Source of the DNA: Cacconaster sp033811195
GTDB taxonomy: Bacteria > Bacteroidota > Bacteroidia > Bacteroidales > UBA932
Assembly (NCBI GenBank): GCA_033811195.1
Contig: JAPXOZ010000013.1
Location: 1 to 59,854, forward strand
Direction: 5' to 3'
Length of the DNA: 59,854 nt
Shown: one piece after another, positions 9,071 to 17,563 of the stretch
Numbering within the stretch: position 1 is the first letter of the stretch
Layout: each line of letters opens with the position of its first letter
Notes under the pieces: generated by a model
Told to the model about the DNA's origin: nothing
The model's input: only the letters and a program-made list of their open reading frames with translations
Databases searched by the model: none
Translations under genes and position numbers: made by a program

Positions 9071-9078
9071 CAAAATTA
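9071..9078 (-). promoter_or_regulatory. -7 box of the M23-to-rnf operon promoter
   Basis: Read on the minus strand the octamer is TAATTTTG, an exact match to the Bacteroidota -7 consensus TAnnTTTG. The predicted start of transcription, a few bases downstream, gives a leader of about 20 nt before the ATG at 9043. No good -33 TTTG is seen. All genes from 9043 to the left edge are spaced 15 bp or less, so this may be the only promoter for the whole unit. Confidence 0.6.
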
Positions 9079-9098
9079 CAAAATTTGGATAAAAAAAC

Positions 9099-9106
9099 TA
9101 ATTTTG
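9099..9106 (+). promoter_or_regulatory. -7 box of the alaS promoter
   Basis: TAATTTTG on the plus strand matches TAnnTTTG exactly, 48 bp before the alaS ATG. It is arranged back to back with the leftward -7 box at 9071-9078, so this 80-bp gap is a divergent promoter region. A -33 element is not clear. Confidence 0.6.
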
Positions 9107-9153
9107 TGACTGAAAATCACATTTTATTAACAAGATATTAACAATTCAACTAT

Positions 9154-11775
9154 ATGACATCAAACGAAACACGTCGTACATTCCTTGATTTTTTTGCTTC
9201 AAAGGGTCATACAGTAGTGCCGTCGGCACCAATGGTGGTCAAAAATGACCCTACTCTTATGTTTACCAATGCGGGCATGAATCAGTTCAAAGATTGGTTT
9301 CTAGGTAATACCCCCATAAAACATTCCAGAGTAGCTAATACGCAGAAATGTCTCAGGGTAAGCGGTAAGCACAATGACCTCGAGGAGGTCGGCCACGACA
9401 CCTATCACCACACGATGTTTGAGATGCTCGGCAACTGGAGTTTTGGTGACTATTTCAAAAAAGATGCCATCCACTGGGCTTGGGAACTCCTTACTGAAGT
9501 TTATAAAATCGACAAGGAACGTCTATATGCCACAGTATTCGAAGGTTACGAGCCTGAAGGCCTCGAAATGGACAGCGAAGCACGTGATTTGTGGCTTAAA
9601 CTTCTTCCGGAAGAGAGAGTAATTTTAGGTAACAAAAAGGACAATTTCTGGGAAATGGGCGACACAGGTCCCTGCGGCCCTTGCAGTGAAATCCACATTG
9701 ATCTTCGCAGCGATGAAGAGCGGGCACTTATTCCGGGCAGTGAAGTGGTTAACAAAGACCACCATCTGGTAATAGAAATCTGGAATCTCGTCTTCATCCA
9801 ATACAATCGCAAAGCAAATGGCTCCCTTGAACCGCTCGCAGCCAAACACGTGGACACAGGAATGGGACTGGAGCGCCTCTGCATGGTATTACAGAACAAA
9901 CAGAGCAACTACGACACGGATGTATTCACATCTATGATTGAAGCCATATCCAGGATCAGCGGAGTAAAGTATGAGAGTAACAGCGAAGTTGGAGTGGCAA
10001 TGAGGGTTATTGCCGACCATATCAGGGCTATCTGTTTCTCGATTACCGACGGACAGTTGCCCTCCAATGTAAAGGCTGGCTACGTCATCAGGCGTATCCT
10101 ACGCCGCGCAGTCAGATACGGCTACACTTTCCTCGGCATGAACGAGCCATTCCTCTGCAAACTCGTGCCTCAACTCGTAAGCGATATGGGCGAGGCATTC
10201 CCTGAGCTCGCAAAGCAACAGAATCTTATCGTAAATGTTATTCGAGAGGAGGAAGATGCATTTCTACGCACTCTCGACAAAGGTATCCGACTGATGGATT
10301 CCATTCTGGAAAAATCAGCTGAGAGCAAATTGATTTCCGGAATTGATGCATTTACACTCTACGACACATTCGGATTTCCCATAGACCTGAGTGAACTTAT
10401 TGCCAAAGAGAAAGGCTACACAATAGATATGAAGGGTTTTGAGATTGAACTGGGTAAACAGAAAGAGCGTGCAAGATGTGCGACTGCCATCGAAGAAGGC
10501 GACTGGTACGAAGTTGCACCTTTTACCTCAACCGAATTTGTGGGCTACGATACCCTCGAGTCCGAAATACACGTGATGAAATACCGCACAGTCAAAGCCA
10601 AAAACAAAGAGATGTTTCAGTTGGTATTTGACAAAACCCCCTTTTATGCTGAAAGCGGTGGACAGGCAGGCGACAGCGGCACCATCGAATCAAAGAGCGG
10701 GGAACGAATCACCATACTGACCACCATAAAGGAAAACGATCTTCCTATACATATTGCGGAGAGAATTCCCCTCAACCTTGAGGAGACATTTATCGCAAAA
10801 GTTGATGAAGAGCGCAGGATTGAAATAGCAAATAATCATACCGCCACTCACCTACTGCATCATGCTCTGCGGAGTGTACTCGGCAACCATATCGAACAAA
10901 AGGGCTCTTCAGTCGGCTCCACTTCATTCCGTTTTGACTTTTCTCACTACGAAAAAGTCACCCACGAGGATCTGAGAAAAGTGGAAAAAATTGTCAACCA
11001 TCTGATCCGCAAAAATATACCGAGAGAAGAATTTAGGCACATGAGTATCGAAAAGGCAAATGAAATGGGCGCTATTGCACTCTTTGGAGAAAAATATGGA
11101 GATGATGTACGCGTGATAAAGTTCGGTGATTCTAAAGAACTCTGCGGCGGCACCCATGCCCCTGCCACAGGCTCCCTCGGCTACTTCAGGATACTCAACG
11201 AGACAGCTATAGCTGCAGGAGTAAGGAGAATCGAAGCCACTACCGGCCGGCATGCAGAAGCTGCAGTCTATGCAAACGATGACCATCTTTTAGCACTGAG
11301 TGCACTCTTCAATAACACTCCCAACCTGCTCAACTGCGTAAACAAACTCATCTGTGACAATGAGACCTTTAAAAAGGCGCTCGAAGAGGTGGAAAAAGAG
11401 CGTGCAATCGCACTCAAAAAAAGTCTCATCGAAGAGAGCAGGGTAATAAAAGGCATCCGCCTGATAACCCTTAGACAAGGCAACTTCAATCAGGACACTG
11501 TTAGAGAAGTTGCGTTTATGCTCTACAAGGAATTGACCTCCTCGGTTTTTATTTCTGCACTGCCCTCAAGTGACGGTAAAGCCAATCTTACACTTATGTA
11601 CACCGATGATCTTGTCAAAATTGGAGCCAATGCTTCAGCTGATATCAAGATAGCTGCAAAGCTGATCCAGGGTGGCGGGGGCGGACAAAACTTCCTCGCA
11701 ACAGCCGGTGGCAAGAATGTTGAGGGGCTTGATGAAGCAGCCGACAAACTACAGGAGCTCGCACTAAGCAGATAA
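9154..11775 (+). CDS. alaS: Alanyl-tRNA synthetase
   Basis: Charges tRNA-Ala with alanine. The 873-residue protein is full length. It has the class II catalytic domain (FTNAGMNQFKDWFLG, TQKCLRVSGKHNDLEEVG, FEMLGNWSFGDYFK), the tRNA-recognition domain, the editing domain with metal ligands HTATHLLHHALR and CGGTHAPATGS, and the C-terminal C-Ala domain ending in GGGGGQNFLATAGG. All editing-site histidines and the cysteine are intact. The stop codon overlaps the ATG of the next gene by one base (TAATG), so the two are probably translationally coupled. Confidence 0.98.
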   Translation: MTSNETRRTFLDFFASKGHTVVPSAPMVVKNDPTLMFTNAGMNQFKDWFLGNTPIKHSRVANTQKCLRVSGKHNDLEEVGHDTYHHTMFEMLGNWSFGDYFKKDAIHWAWELLTEVYKIDKERLYATVFEGYEPEGLEMDSEARDLWLKLLPEERVILGNKKDNFWEMGDTGPCGPCSEIHIDLRSDEERALIPGSEVVNKDHHLVIEIWNLVFIQYNRKANGSLEPLAAKHVDTGMGLERLCMVLQNKQSNYDTDVFTSMIEAISRISGVKYESNSEVGVAMRVIADHIRAICFSITDGQLPSNVKAGYVIRRILRRAVRYGYTFLGMNEPFLCKLVPQLVSDMGEAFPELAKQQNLIVNVIREEEDAFLRTLDKGIRLMDSILEKSAESKLISGIDAFTLYDTFGFPIDLSELIAKEKGYTIDMKGFEIELGKQKERARCATAIEEGDWYEVAPFTSTEFVGYDTLESEIHVMKYRTVKAKNKEMFQLVFDKTPFYAESGGQAGDSGTIESKSGERITILTTIKENDLPIHIAERIPLNLEETFIAKVDEERRIEIANNHTATHLLHHALRSVLGNHIEQKGSSVGSTSFRFDFSHYEKVTHEDLRKVEKIVNHLIRKNIPREEFRHMSIEKANEMGAIALFGEKYGDDVRVIKFGDSKELCGGTHAPATGSLGYFRILNETAIAAGVRRIEATTGRHAEAAVYANDDHLLALSALFNNTPNLLNCVNKLICDNETFKKALEEVEKERAIALKKSLIEESRVIKGIRLITLRQGNFNQDTVREVAFMLYKELTSSVFISALPSSDGKANLTLMYTDDLVKIGANASADIKIAAKLIQGGGGGQNFLATAGGKNVEGLDEAADKLQELALSR

Positions 11776-14207
11776 TGAAAATACTCGATCGATTCCTCAT
11801 AAAAAGGTTTATTGGACCTTTCTTCCTTACCTTTTTCATCGTGATATTCGTACTCTCGATGCAGTTCCTATGGCTCTATATAGACGAGCTGGTAGGTAAG
11901 GGACTTGGAATCGGTGTAATTTTGGAATTTATGGCCTGGGCATCAGCTACGCTGATCCCAATGGCACTTCCCCTAGCTACATTGCTGGCCTCCATAATGT
12001 CGCTCGGAGGCATGGGAGAGCACAACGAGTTGCTAGCTATGAAGGCAGCCGGTATCTCCTTAAGGAGAATTTTAATGCCGGTGATGGTTCTCTCAGCAGT
12101 GATTAGTATAGGGGCCTTTTTTGCCTCAAACGATCTGGTGCCGGTCTCATACAACAAGATTTACACTCTCCGAAATGACATTCTCCATACAAAAGATGAG
12201 ATTAAAATCCCGAAAGGCATCTTTTACGACGGTATTGACAACTATATAATCCGTATAGAAGATCGCAATGACGAAACCGGAATGATGTATGATGTCATTA
12301 TCTACGACCATACATATAATGACGGCAATACCAATATAACTATTGCGGATTCCGGCAAAATGGTTGTCACCTCCAACAAACAGCATCTGATATTCGATCT
12401 CTATAACGGTATTTCATATCAAGAAGAGAACAAGATGACCTATAGGGATACCACAATAACCCTAAATAAACTCAAATTTGAGGAGCAGCAGTTGATTGTC
12501 GCTTTGGAAGATTACACCTTCACAAGATCTACTGACGACCGTTTCAGCGATGAAGTGATGTCCAAAGATCTTAAGCAGCTGAGGCACGACAGTGATTCGC
12601 TTTCAATAGTGTTTGACCAACTGCAGCAAACCCAGCAAAAGAGATTTCTATCAGGATCAGGAATGACCTATCTCTACCAACTCGATACTTCACGAACAGC
12701 TAATTTTGTGGGATGGTTGGATATTGATTCGCTATACGCGCTGGTTGAGGCTGGTGACCCTATCCAAAAAGAGAAGGAGGCCTGTCGTCAAGCGATAGAC
12801 AGACTAACTCTCGCTATTGATCAGGTAGACAACTTCTCCAGAGAGAACTATCGCTATGTCGATCCTTTAAAAAGGATTGATATAGAGAGTTATCGCAAAT
12901 TCACCCTCTCTCTCGCCTGCTTGCTATTTTTCTTTATAGGAGCCCCGCTTGGAGCGATTATTCGCAAGGGAGGCCTTGGTACTCCGGTGATAGTTTCGAT
13001 ATTCTTCTATCTAGTCTACTACATTATTGATATTTCGGGTAAAAAACTTGCGAAAGATGGTGTAATGACCCCGTTTGAGGGCACTGTCATCTCTTCTGTA
13101 GTATTGTTACCAATTGGTATTTTCCTTACCAGACACGCGATCAGAGATTCCAGCCTATTCAATATCGATTCCTACAAGGTATTCTTCAAAAATCTCTGGA
13201 GTTCTATCGTTGCCATCTATTACAAGGTGCGCAATTTCTTCCGCAAAGGCAGGGGGCGCATCCGCATCGTCTATATGGGTACTCCCGAATTTGCGGTGGG
13301 ACCGCTTGAGAGTCTTATCGAAGCCGGATTTGAAGTGGTCGCAGTAGTGACAGCCCCTGACAAGCCTAGTGGACGCGGACTCAAAATCAATGAGAGCGCC
13401 GTCAAAAAGTGCGCAATGGAGCATGGTATACCGTTACTCCAGCCGGAGAAGCTCAAGGATCCCGAATTCTTGGAGCAGCTCGCTTCCTTTAATGCCAATC
13501 TCTTTGTGGTAGTTGCCTTCCGAATGTTGCCCGTAGAGGTCTGGTCAATGCCGGCACTGGGCACCTTCAACCTGCACGCTTCTCTTTTGCCACAGTACCG
13601 CGGTGCAGCTCCCATAAATTGGGTGCTGATCAACGGAGAGCGCATCACCGGAGTGACAACTTTCCTGATCAATGAAAAGATCGACACCGGTAAGATACTC
13701 TTCCAGGAGAGCTACACCATTGAGGAATATGACAACGCCGGCACTCTGCACGACAAACTTATGGAGATGGGATCCGCACTGGTAGTTAAGACTGCAAGCG
13801 CCATTAGGGACCGCACTGTTCGCCCGATAGAGCAGGATATACAATATATGACGTTACGACCTGCGCCCAAACTCAGCCGAGGACTTGCGCACATCAACTG
13901 GAGCAGGGATGCCCGCGATATTGTAAACCTCATTCGAGGACTCAGCCCTTATCCCTGCGCTCATACGACCTTTGTTTTTGAGAAGCAGCAGCTCGGAGTC
14001 AAGATCTTCGAGGCCTTTGTCAGGGAGAAGGATCAGCAGAATGAGGATTGGGGCACCATTACCTCCGATGGCAGCAGCTGGCTTGAGATTAAGTGCGGCA
14101 TCGGATCGGTACGTATTTTAAATCTTCAGATTGCAGGGAAAAGGCGGCTCGATGTAGGAGAGTTTCTTAAAGGATTCCGTGAACCGGAAAAATATAGGGC
14201 AAAATAG
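11775..14207 (+). CDS. fmt: Fusion of an LptF/LptG-type permease with methionyl-tRNA formyltransferase
   Basis: One uninterrupted 810-codon frame encodes two unrelated proteins. Residues 1 to about 480 form an LptF/LptG (YjgP/YjgQ) permease: N-terminal membrane helices after KILDRFLIKRFIGPFF, a large periplasmic part, then C-terminal helices from SLACLLFFFIGAPLGAI to LLPIGIFLTRHAI. Residues about 495-810 form a complete Fmt, which formylates initiator Met-tRNA. It has RIRIVYMGTPEFAVG, the active-site stretch FNLHASLLPQYRGAAP, and the IDTG aspartate. No ATG exists ahead of the first Fmt strand; the only in-frame ATG (13275) lies inside it. A GTG at 13227 could in principle allow a separate Fmt. 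The cytosolic end of the last helix is topologically compatible with a cytosolic Fmt domain. Confidence 0.9.
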   Translation: MKILDRFLIKRFIGPFFLTFFIVIFVLSMQFLWLYIDELVGKGLGIGVILEFMAWASATLIPMALPLATLLASIMSLGGMGEHNELLAMKAAGISLRRILMPVMVLSAVISIGAFFASNDLVPVSYNKIYTLRNDILHTKDEIKIPKGIFYDGIDNYIIRIEDRNDETGMMYDVIIYDHTYNDGNTNITIADSGKMVVTSNKQHLIFDLYNGISYQEENKMTYRDTTITLNKLKFEEQQLIVALEDYTFTRSTDDRFSDEVMSKDLKQLRHDSDSLSIVFDQLQQTQQKRFLSGSGMTYLYQLDTSRTANFVGWLDIDSLYALVEAGDPIQKEKEACRQAIDRLTLAIDQVDNFSRENYRYVDPLKRIDIESYRKFTLSLACLLFFFIGAPLGAIIRKGGLGTPVIVSIFFYLVYYIIDISGKKLAKDGVMTPFEGTVISSVVLLPIGIFLTRHAIRDSSLFNIDSYKVFFKNLWSSIVAIYYKVRNFFRKGRGRIRIVYMGTPEFAVGPLESLIEAGFEVVAVVTAPDKPSGRGLKINESAVKKCAMEHGIPLLQPEKLKDPEFLEQLASFNANLFVVVAFRMLPVEVWSMPALGTFNLHASLLPQYRGAAPINWVLINGERITGVTTFLINEKIDTGKILFQESYTIEEYDNAGTLHDKLMEMGSALVVKTASAIRDRTVRPIEQDIQYMTLRPAPKLSRGLAHINWSRDARDIVNLIRGLSPYPCAHTTFVFEKQQLGVKIFEAFVREKDQQNEDWGTITSDGSSWLEIKCGIGSVRILNLQIAGKRRLDVGEFLKGFREPEKYRAK

Positions 14208-14215
14208 TTGCAGCT

Positions 14216-14839
14216 ATGAAGAGAATTGTAATACTTGCAGACGGAACTTATCCCTCTTCAGAGAGGACTCTTAAAATACTCTGCAATGCGGATTTGCTTA
14301 TCTGCTGCGACGGTGCTGCAGAAAAGGCCATCTCGAGGGGAGTAATCCCGGATTTTATTGCCGGTGATATGGATTCGATGCCCGTTGAATTGCAGAGACA
14401 ATACTCAGATATCATCAGAAAGTCGGATAACCAAGACACCAACGACCTTACAAAAGCAGTAGACCTCGCAAAGAGCTTCAATCCCTCACAGGTGACTATT
14501 CTCGGGGCTACCGGCAGAAGGGAGGATCATACCCTCGGTAATATTTCGCTCCTCGCTGAATATGCGCAGGAGTGCCCTTTTCCGGTGGATATGGTCACAG
14601 ACCACGGCCGATTCTTTACAATCAATGATAGCACCGTTTTTGGTGCAGTTCCCGGTACGTCCATTTCATTTTTTACCTTCGACCAAAGTTTGAGAATCAA
14701 ATCAAAGGGGCTCGAATACCCCCTCGATGAAGTAATCTTTGATTCCCTCTGGAAAGCCTCTCTAAACATCGTATCGGAGAGCAAAGTTTCGCTCGAATTT
14801 TCCCATCCCGCTGTTGTTCTGATTTTTGAAGCGGAGTAA
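14216..14839 (+). CDS. thiN: Thiamine pyrophosphokinase
   Basis: Transfers pyrophosphate from ATP to thiamine to make thiamine diphosphate. The 207-residue protein shows the family motifs: a start strand VILADGTYP, CCDGAAEKA, PDFIAGDMDSM, DTNDLTKAVDLA (the conserved D-x-x-D substrate site), and GATGRREDHTLGNI. The C-terminal beta domain is present and somewhat short. It begins 8 bp after the lptF/G-fmt stop and so belongs to the alaS operon. Confidence 0.93.
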   Translation: MKRIVILADGTYPSSERTLKILCNADLLICCDGAAEKAISRGVIPDFIAGDMDSMPVELQRQYSDIIRKSDNQDTNDLTKAVDLAKSFNPSQVTILGATGRREDHTLGNISLLAEYAQECPFPVDMVTDHGRFFTINDSTVFGAVPGTSISFFTFDQSLRIKSKGLEYPLDEVIFDSLWKASLNIVSESKVSLEFSHPAVVLIFEAE

Positions 14840-14860
14840 TCAACCCTTGGCGTCCTAAAA

Positions 14861-14868
14861 TAATTTTG
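14861..14868 (+). promoter_or_regulatory. Possible -7 box ahead of the AT-rich islet
   Basis: TAATTTTG matches TAnnTTTG. It lies 22 bp after the thiamine pyrophosphokinase stop and about 160 bp before the first likely start in the islet, so the leader would be long. No convincing -33 element. The rest of the 190-bp gap shows nothing recognisable. Confidence 0.35.
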
Positions 14869-15029
14869 CGGAGTAAATGTTATTAATTAACTTTATTGTC
14901 ATATTATTTTAAGTGTCAGAATATTATACTGTGAGTAGTTCGGCAAATACGGGTAAGAGGTAATTGGTTTATAAAAAAGCCATCCTTACCCTATTGCTTT
15001 TAAACATACTTGGAAATTTAAATAGAATT

Positions 15030-15677
15030 ATGTCATATCGTAAAAGAAATTCATTGTGTTGTTTTTTGATGCTTTTAATCACTTTATTGCTAAACTCTTG
15101 TAGTAATAATGCAGAAAATCGGTGTGATGTCCTTTTGCAAAAGGCAAAAGGTAGTCTTTATCAATTTTATGTTTCAAATGATACGCTCTCATTAATTAAG
15201 GCAAAAAATTATATAGATAGTATTGATTGTTCTTCTTTTAAACATAAAGTTTTTGACACTAAAATAACCTTAGTTATTCTTTTGAAGGAATATTCAGAAG
15301 GAATAGAATACGTTAAAACTTTAAATAATTCCGATTTTCAGAAAGAATACCAAAAAAACATGTATCTAAAGTCTTTTGAAGCTATGATTTGTGAAAGTCA
15401 GGGCGACACTATAAGACGGAATAAGCTGTATCAAGAAATTGTATCTGAAATTCAATCTTATTTAAACAAAACATCCAATCAAGAGACATTAATTGATTTT
15501 TTTACAATCAAAAGTAAGATAGAAACAAAAGCAGAGATTATAAAAGAAATTGAGTTATTGAAAGCAACAAGCAAATATGACATTGAGTTTCTTAATATAC
15601 TTATTGAAATGCAGGAGGGCAATAATGAGAAAAATGATAGCATATTCAACAATTTTAATACTATCTCTATCTTGTAA
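15030..15677 (+). CDS. Hypothetical lipoprotein, helical
   Basis: I do not recognise a family. From the ATG at 15030 the protein has 215 residues. A signal peptide ends in a lipobox (TLLLNSC, Cys at about residue 24), so it is probably a lipoprotein. The mature part is strongly helical and rich in Lys, Glu, Asn and Ile, with a loose tetratricopeptide-like rhythm. The frame can be extended upstream to a TTG at 14964, but the lipoprotein signal sets the start at 15030. Base composition is far more AT-rich than the flanking genes, suggesting acquisition from elsewhere. The 3' end overlaps the next gene by 53 bp. Confidence 0.7.
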   Translation: MSYRKRNSLCCFLMLLITLLLNSCSNNAENRCDVLLQKAKGSLYQFYVSNDTLSLIKAKNYIDSIDCSSFKHKVFDTKITLVILLKEYSEGIEYVKTLNNSDFQKEYQKNMYLKSFEAMICESQGDTIRRNKLYQEIVSEIQSYLNKTSNQETLIDFFTIKSKIETKAEIIKEIELLKATSKYDIEFLNILIEMQEGNNEKNDSIFNNFNTISIL

Positions 15678-16008
15678 AAGCCAGCAATTTAATGTTGTTT
15701 CTTTGTGCGGTAGATTTGATGGAGTAGAGGGCGGGAAAAATCCATTATCTACTTACGTGGTGTTGGAATTGAATGTAGATAGTACTTGTTCGTTGAAAAA
15801 AACTTTTGATTTGTCAAAAATTGAATGTCGAGGCGAATGGGCTATAAATGATGATGTAATAGAGATAAGGTGTAATAATAATCCCGTTTTGAGCGATGTT
15901 GAAAAAGCATTGCAGGGAGGAAGTTATATTGAAGGAACTCTTAAGATAAAAGTTTTGAGTAAAAACAAATTAAAATTGGGCAATACCGTTTTGAAACGAA
16001 AGAAATAG
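15625..16008 (+). CDS. Small lipoprotein, lipocalin/META-like
   Basis: A 127-residue protein starting at MRKMIAYS, with a lipobox (LILSLSC, Cys at about residue 15). The start is chosen because a full AGGAGG Shine-Dalgarno (15613-15618) lies 6 bp ahead, which is unusually strong for Bacteroidota, and because the signal sequence begins here. The mature part is predicted beta-rich. Its stretch RGEWAINDDVIEIR resembles the RGEYWIKGANLDFL stretch of the lipoprotein at 29863-30291, so both may share a small beta-barrel fold. Function unknown. Strongly AT-rich, like its neighbours. Confidence 0.7.
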   Translation: MRKMIAYSTILILSLSCKSQQFNVVSLCGRFDGVEGGKNPLSTYVVLELNVDSTCSLKKTFDLSKIECRGEWAINDDVIEIRCNNNPVLSDVEKALQGGSYIEGTLKIKVLSKNKLKLGNTVLKRKK

Positions 16009-16019
16009 GCAGTGAAAGC

Positions 16020-16035
16020 CCCGCAGTCTTGCGGG
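16020..16035. other. Short GC-rich hairpin between two islet genes
   Basis: CCCGCA and TGCGGG form a 6-bp stem around the loop GTCT. It stands out in the AT-rich surroundings. There is no run of T after it, so it is a poor intrinsic terminator; it could be a processing site or a leftover of a repeat. Confidence 0.4.
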
Positions 16036-16063
16036 AATAAAAACATTAATTACCGTTGGAGCA

Positions 16064-16546
16064 ATGAAAAAGATATTTGCAATTATAACAATCTTGTTTA
16101 TAGCCAGTTGCGTTTATTCGCAGGAAGCGGTATATGTAAATGGGAAAGGATATGAGGGTTATATTTTTCCAAAGGAACATTCAATTTGGGGTTTTCCGCC
16201 CGAACAAAATCGCTATACGCCAAGTTCTGAAGACGTTGCGCAAGCGGAAAAAATTTTACGGGACAGTATCGGAACTGTTTATGTGAAATCACATCAACAA
16301 GCATATAGGAAACCGCCCATAAATAAAAGAACATTGAAAAATTACCTGCGTCAATATGTCGGATATTTAACGGAAGAGGGCGAAATTATCATTCATATTT
16401 ACTTAAACAAAGGTATCGAAACGGATAAACACAAATTGTCGGAAGAGATAATAGCAGTTTTTGGCGGTGGAAGCAACCATTGGCATATCAAAATAAATAT
16501 AACGACAAAGGAACTATTTGATATGCAAGTCAATGATATAAGTTAG
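16064..16546 (+). CDS. Hypothetical exported protein
   Basis: A 160-residue protein with a signal peptide or lipobox (LFIASCVYSQ). I do not recognise the family. It has a Pro-rich middle (EHSIWGFPPEQNRYTPSSED) and a beta-alpha C-terminal part with GGGSNHWHIKINITTKELF. It starts 55 bp after the preceding small lipoprotein and its stop lies 11 bp before the stop of the convergent threonine dehydrogenase. AT-rich. Small exported proteins in AT-rich clusters of Bacteroidota are sometimes immunity proteins for secreted toxins; nothing here proves that. Confidence 0.65.
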   Translation: MKKIFAIITILFIASCVYSQEAVYVNGKGYEGYIFPKEHSIWGFPPEQNRYTPSSEDVAQAEKILRDSIGTVYVKSHQQAYRKPPINKRTLKNYLRQYVGYLTEEGEIIIHIYLNKGIETDKHKLSEEIIAVFGGGSNHWHIKINITTKELFDMQVNDIS

Positions 16547-16557
16547 AATTATCGTAC

Positions 16558-17514
16558 TTACGAAATTCCTAATTTTTTGCCGATAGCGGCAAGCATATCG
16601 TCAATCATAGCCTCCATATCCCATTTGGGATTCCATCCCCATTCTGCACGGGCACAGGAGTCATCCATTTTGTTGGGCCACGAAGCGGAAATGGCCGCTT
16701 TAACAGGGTCAACATTGTAGTCGAAAACGGCATCCGGAATGCGTTTAGCTATCGATGCAAATAGTTCGCGGGGATTGAAACTCATCGAAGTAATGTTGAA
16801 GCTGTTGCGGTGAATCAATTTGGCAGGGTCGGCCTCCATCAGTTGTATAACGGCATCCAGAGCATCCGGCATATAGAGCATATCCATATAGGTCTCTTCC
16901 GGAACCTCGCAGGTGTAACGGCCGTTTTTCAGCACTTCGTAAAATACCTCAACGGCATAGTCCGTAGTACCGCCGCCGGGCAGCGCTCCGCTGGAAATAA
17001 TTCCGGGGAATCGCACACTGCGGGTATCAACGCCGAAACGGGTGAAATAGTAATCACTGAGCAACTCTCCCGCAACCTTGCATACACCATAAATGGTATT
17101 AGGCCTCATAATGGTATCTTGAGGAGTCATATCCTGGGGAGTATTCTCGCCGAAAGCACCGATGGAACTCGGAGTAAATACCGCGCACTTATATTCATTG
17201 GCAATATTGAGAGAATTGAGCAGAGCACCCATATTGAGACGCCAGGCAGTCTGAGGTCTCGCCTCTCCCGTTGCACTTAGCAGGGCCACAAGATTAAAGA
17301 TAGTGTCTATCTTATATTTTTTCACTATTTCCGCAAAACGCTTCTCATCAAGTGCATCAAATTGCTCGGTAATAGCGAAGCCTCGTAGCTTTTCTACCAT
17401 TTCATCTTTCAAATCCGAGGCAATTACATTATCTTTACCATAGTTTTTTTGGAGATGAGGCACAAGTTCAGTACCTATTTGACCTCCTGCGCCTACAACA
17501 AGTATTCTTTTCAT
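16558..17514 (-). CDS. Short-chain L-threonine 3-dehydrogenase (NAD-dependent epimerase fold)
   Basis: Oxidises L-threonine to 2-amino-3-ketobutyrate, which is then cleaved to glycine and acetyl-CoA. The protein is 318 residues from the ATG at 17514. It shows the Rossmann start ILVVGAGGQIGTELV, the FTPSSIGAFG strand, and the catalytic Tyr-x-x-x-Lys in YGVCKVAGE. The motif SIGAFGE and the pattern DMLYMPDALDA are typical of the SDR-type threonine dehydrogenase rather than sugar epimerases. A longer frame reaches 17562, but the -7 box at 17540-17547 puts transcription start after it. Glycine made here could feed gcvP, encoded 39 kb away. Confidence 0.85.
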   Translation of the reverse strand: MKRILVVGAGGQIGTELVPHLQKNYGKDNVIASDLKDEMVEKLRGFAITEQFDALDEKRFAEIVKKYKIDTIFNLVALLSATGEARPQTAWRLNMGALLNSLNIANEYKCAVFTPSSIGAFGENTPQDMTPQDTIMRPNTIYGVCKVAGELLSDYYFTRFGVDTRSVRFPGIISSGALPGGGTTDYAVEVFYEVLKNGRYTCEVPEETYMDMLYMPDALDAVIQLMEADPAKLIHRNSFNITSMSFNPRELFASIAKRIPDAVFDYNVDPVKAAISASWPNKMDDSCARAEWGWNPKWDMEAMIDDMLAAIGKKLGIS

Positions 17515-17539
17515 ATCAATTTTAAACGGAATTATTATA

Positions 17540-17547
17540 CAAAGATA
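17540..17547 (-). promoter_or_regulatory. -7 box of the threonine dehydrogenase promoter
   Basis: Minus-strand octamer TATCTTTG fits TAnnTTTG. It predicts a leader of about 20 nt before the ATG at 17514 and rules out the upstream start candidate. The divergent queG gene starts 17 bp away, so the 49-bp gap serves both directions. The rightward promoter is not clear. Confidence 0.55.
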
Positions 17548-17563
17548 ATGATTTTGCTGCAAA

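Noticed and set aside
13275..14207. A separate fmt gene starting at the in-frame ATG at 13275
   Set aside because: This ATG is the methionine inside the first core strand (VYMGTPEF); starting there would remove part of the Fmt fold. The fusion explains the sequence better.
14831..14876. Direct repeat GCGGAGTAA at 14831-14839 and 14868-14876 as a possible insertion footprint
   Set aside because: Nine bases only, the first copy contains a stop codon, and there is no matching copy at the far end of the AT-rich islet.
16020..16035. Intrinsic terminator inside the AT-rich islet
   Set aside because: The stem is only 6 bp and is followed by A-rich rather than T-rich sequence; kept as a hairpin without a role.
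17549..17556. TGATTTTG as the queG promoter
   Set aside because: It has a mismatch in the first pair and lies only 7 bp from the ATG, which would leave almost no leader; I cannot support it.
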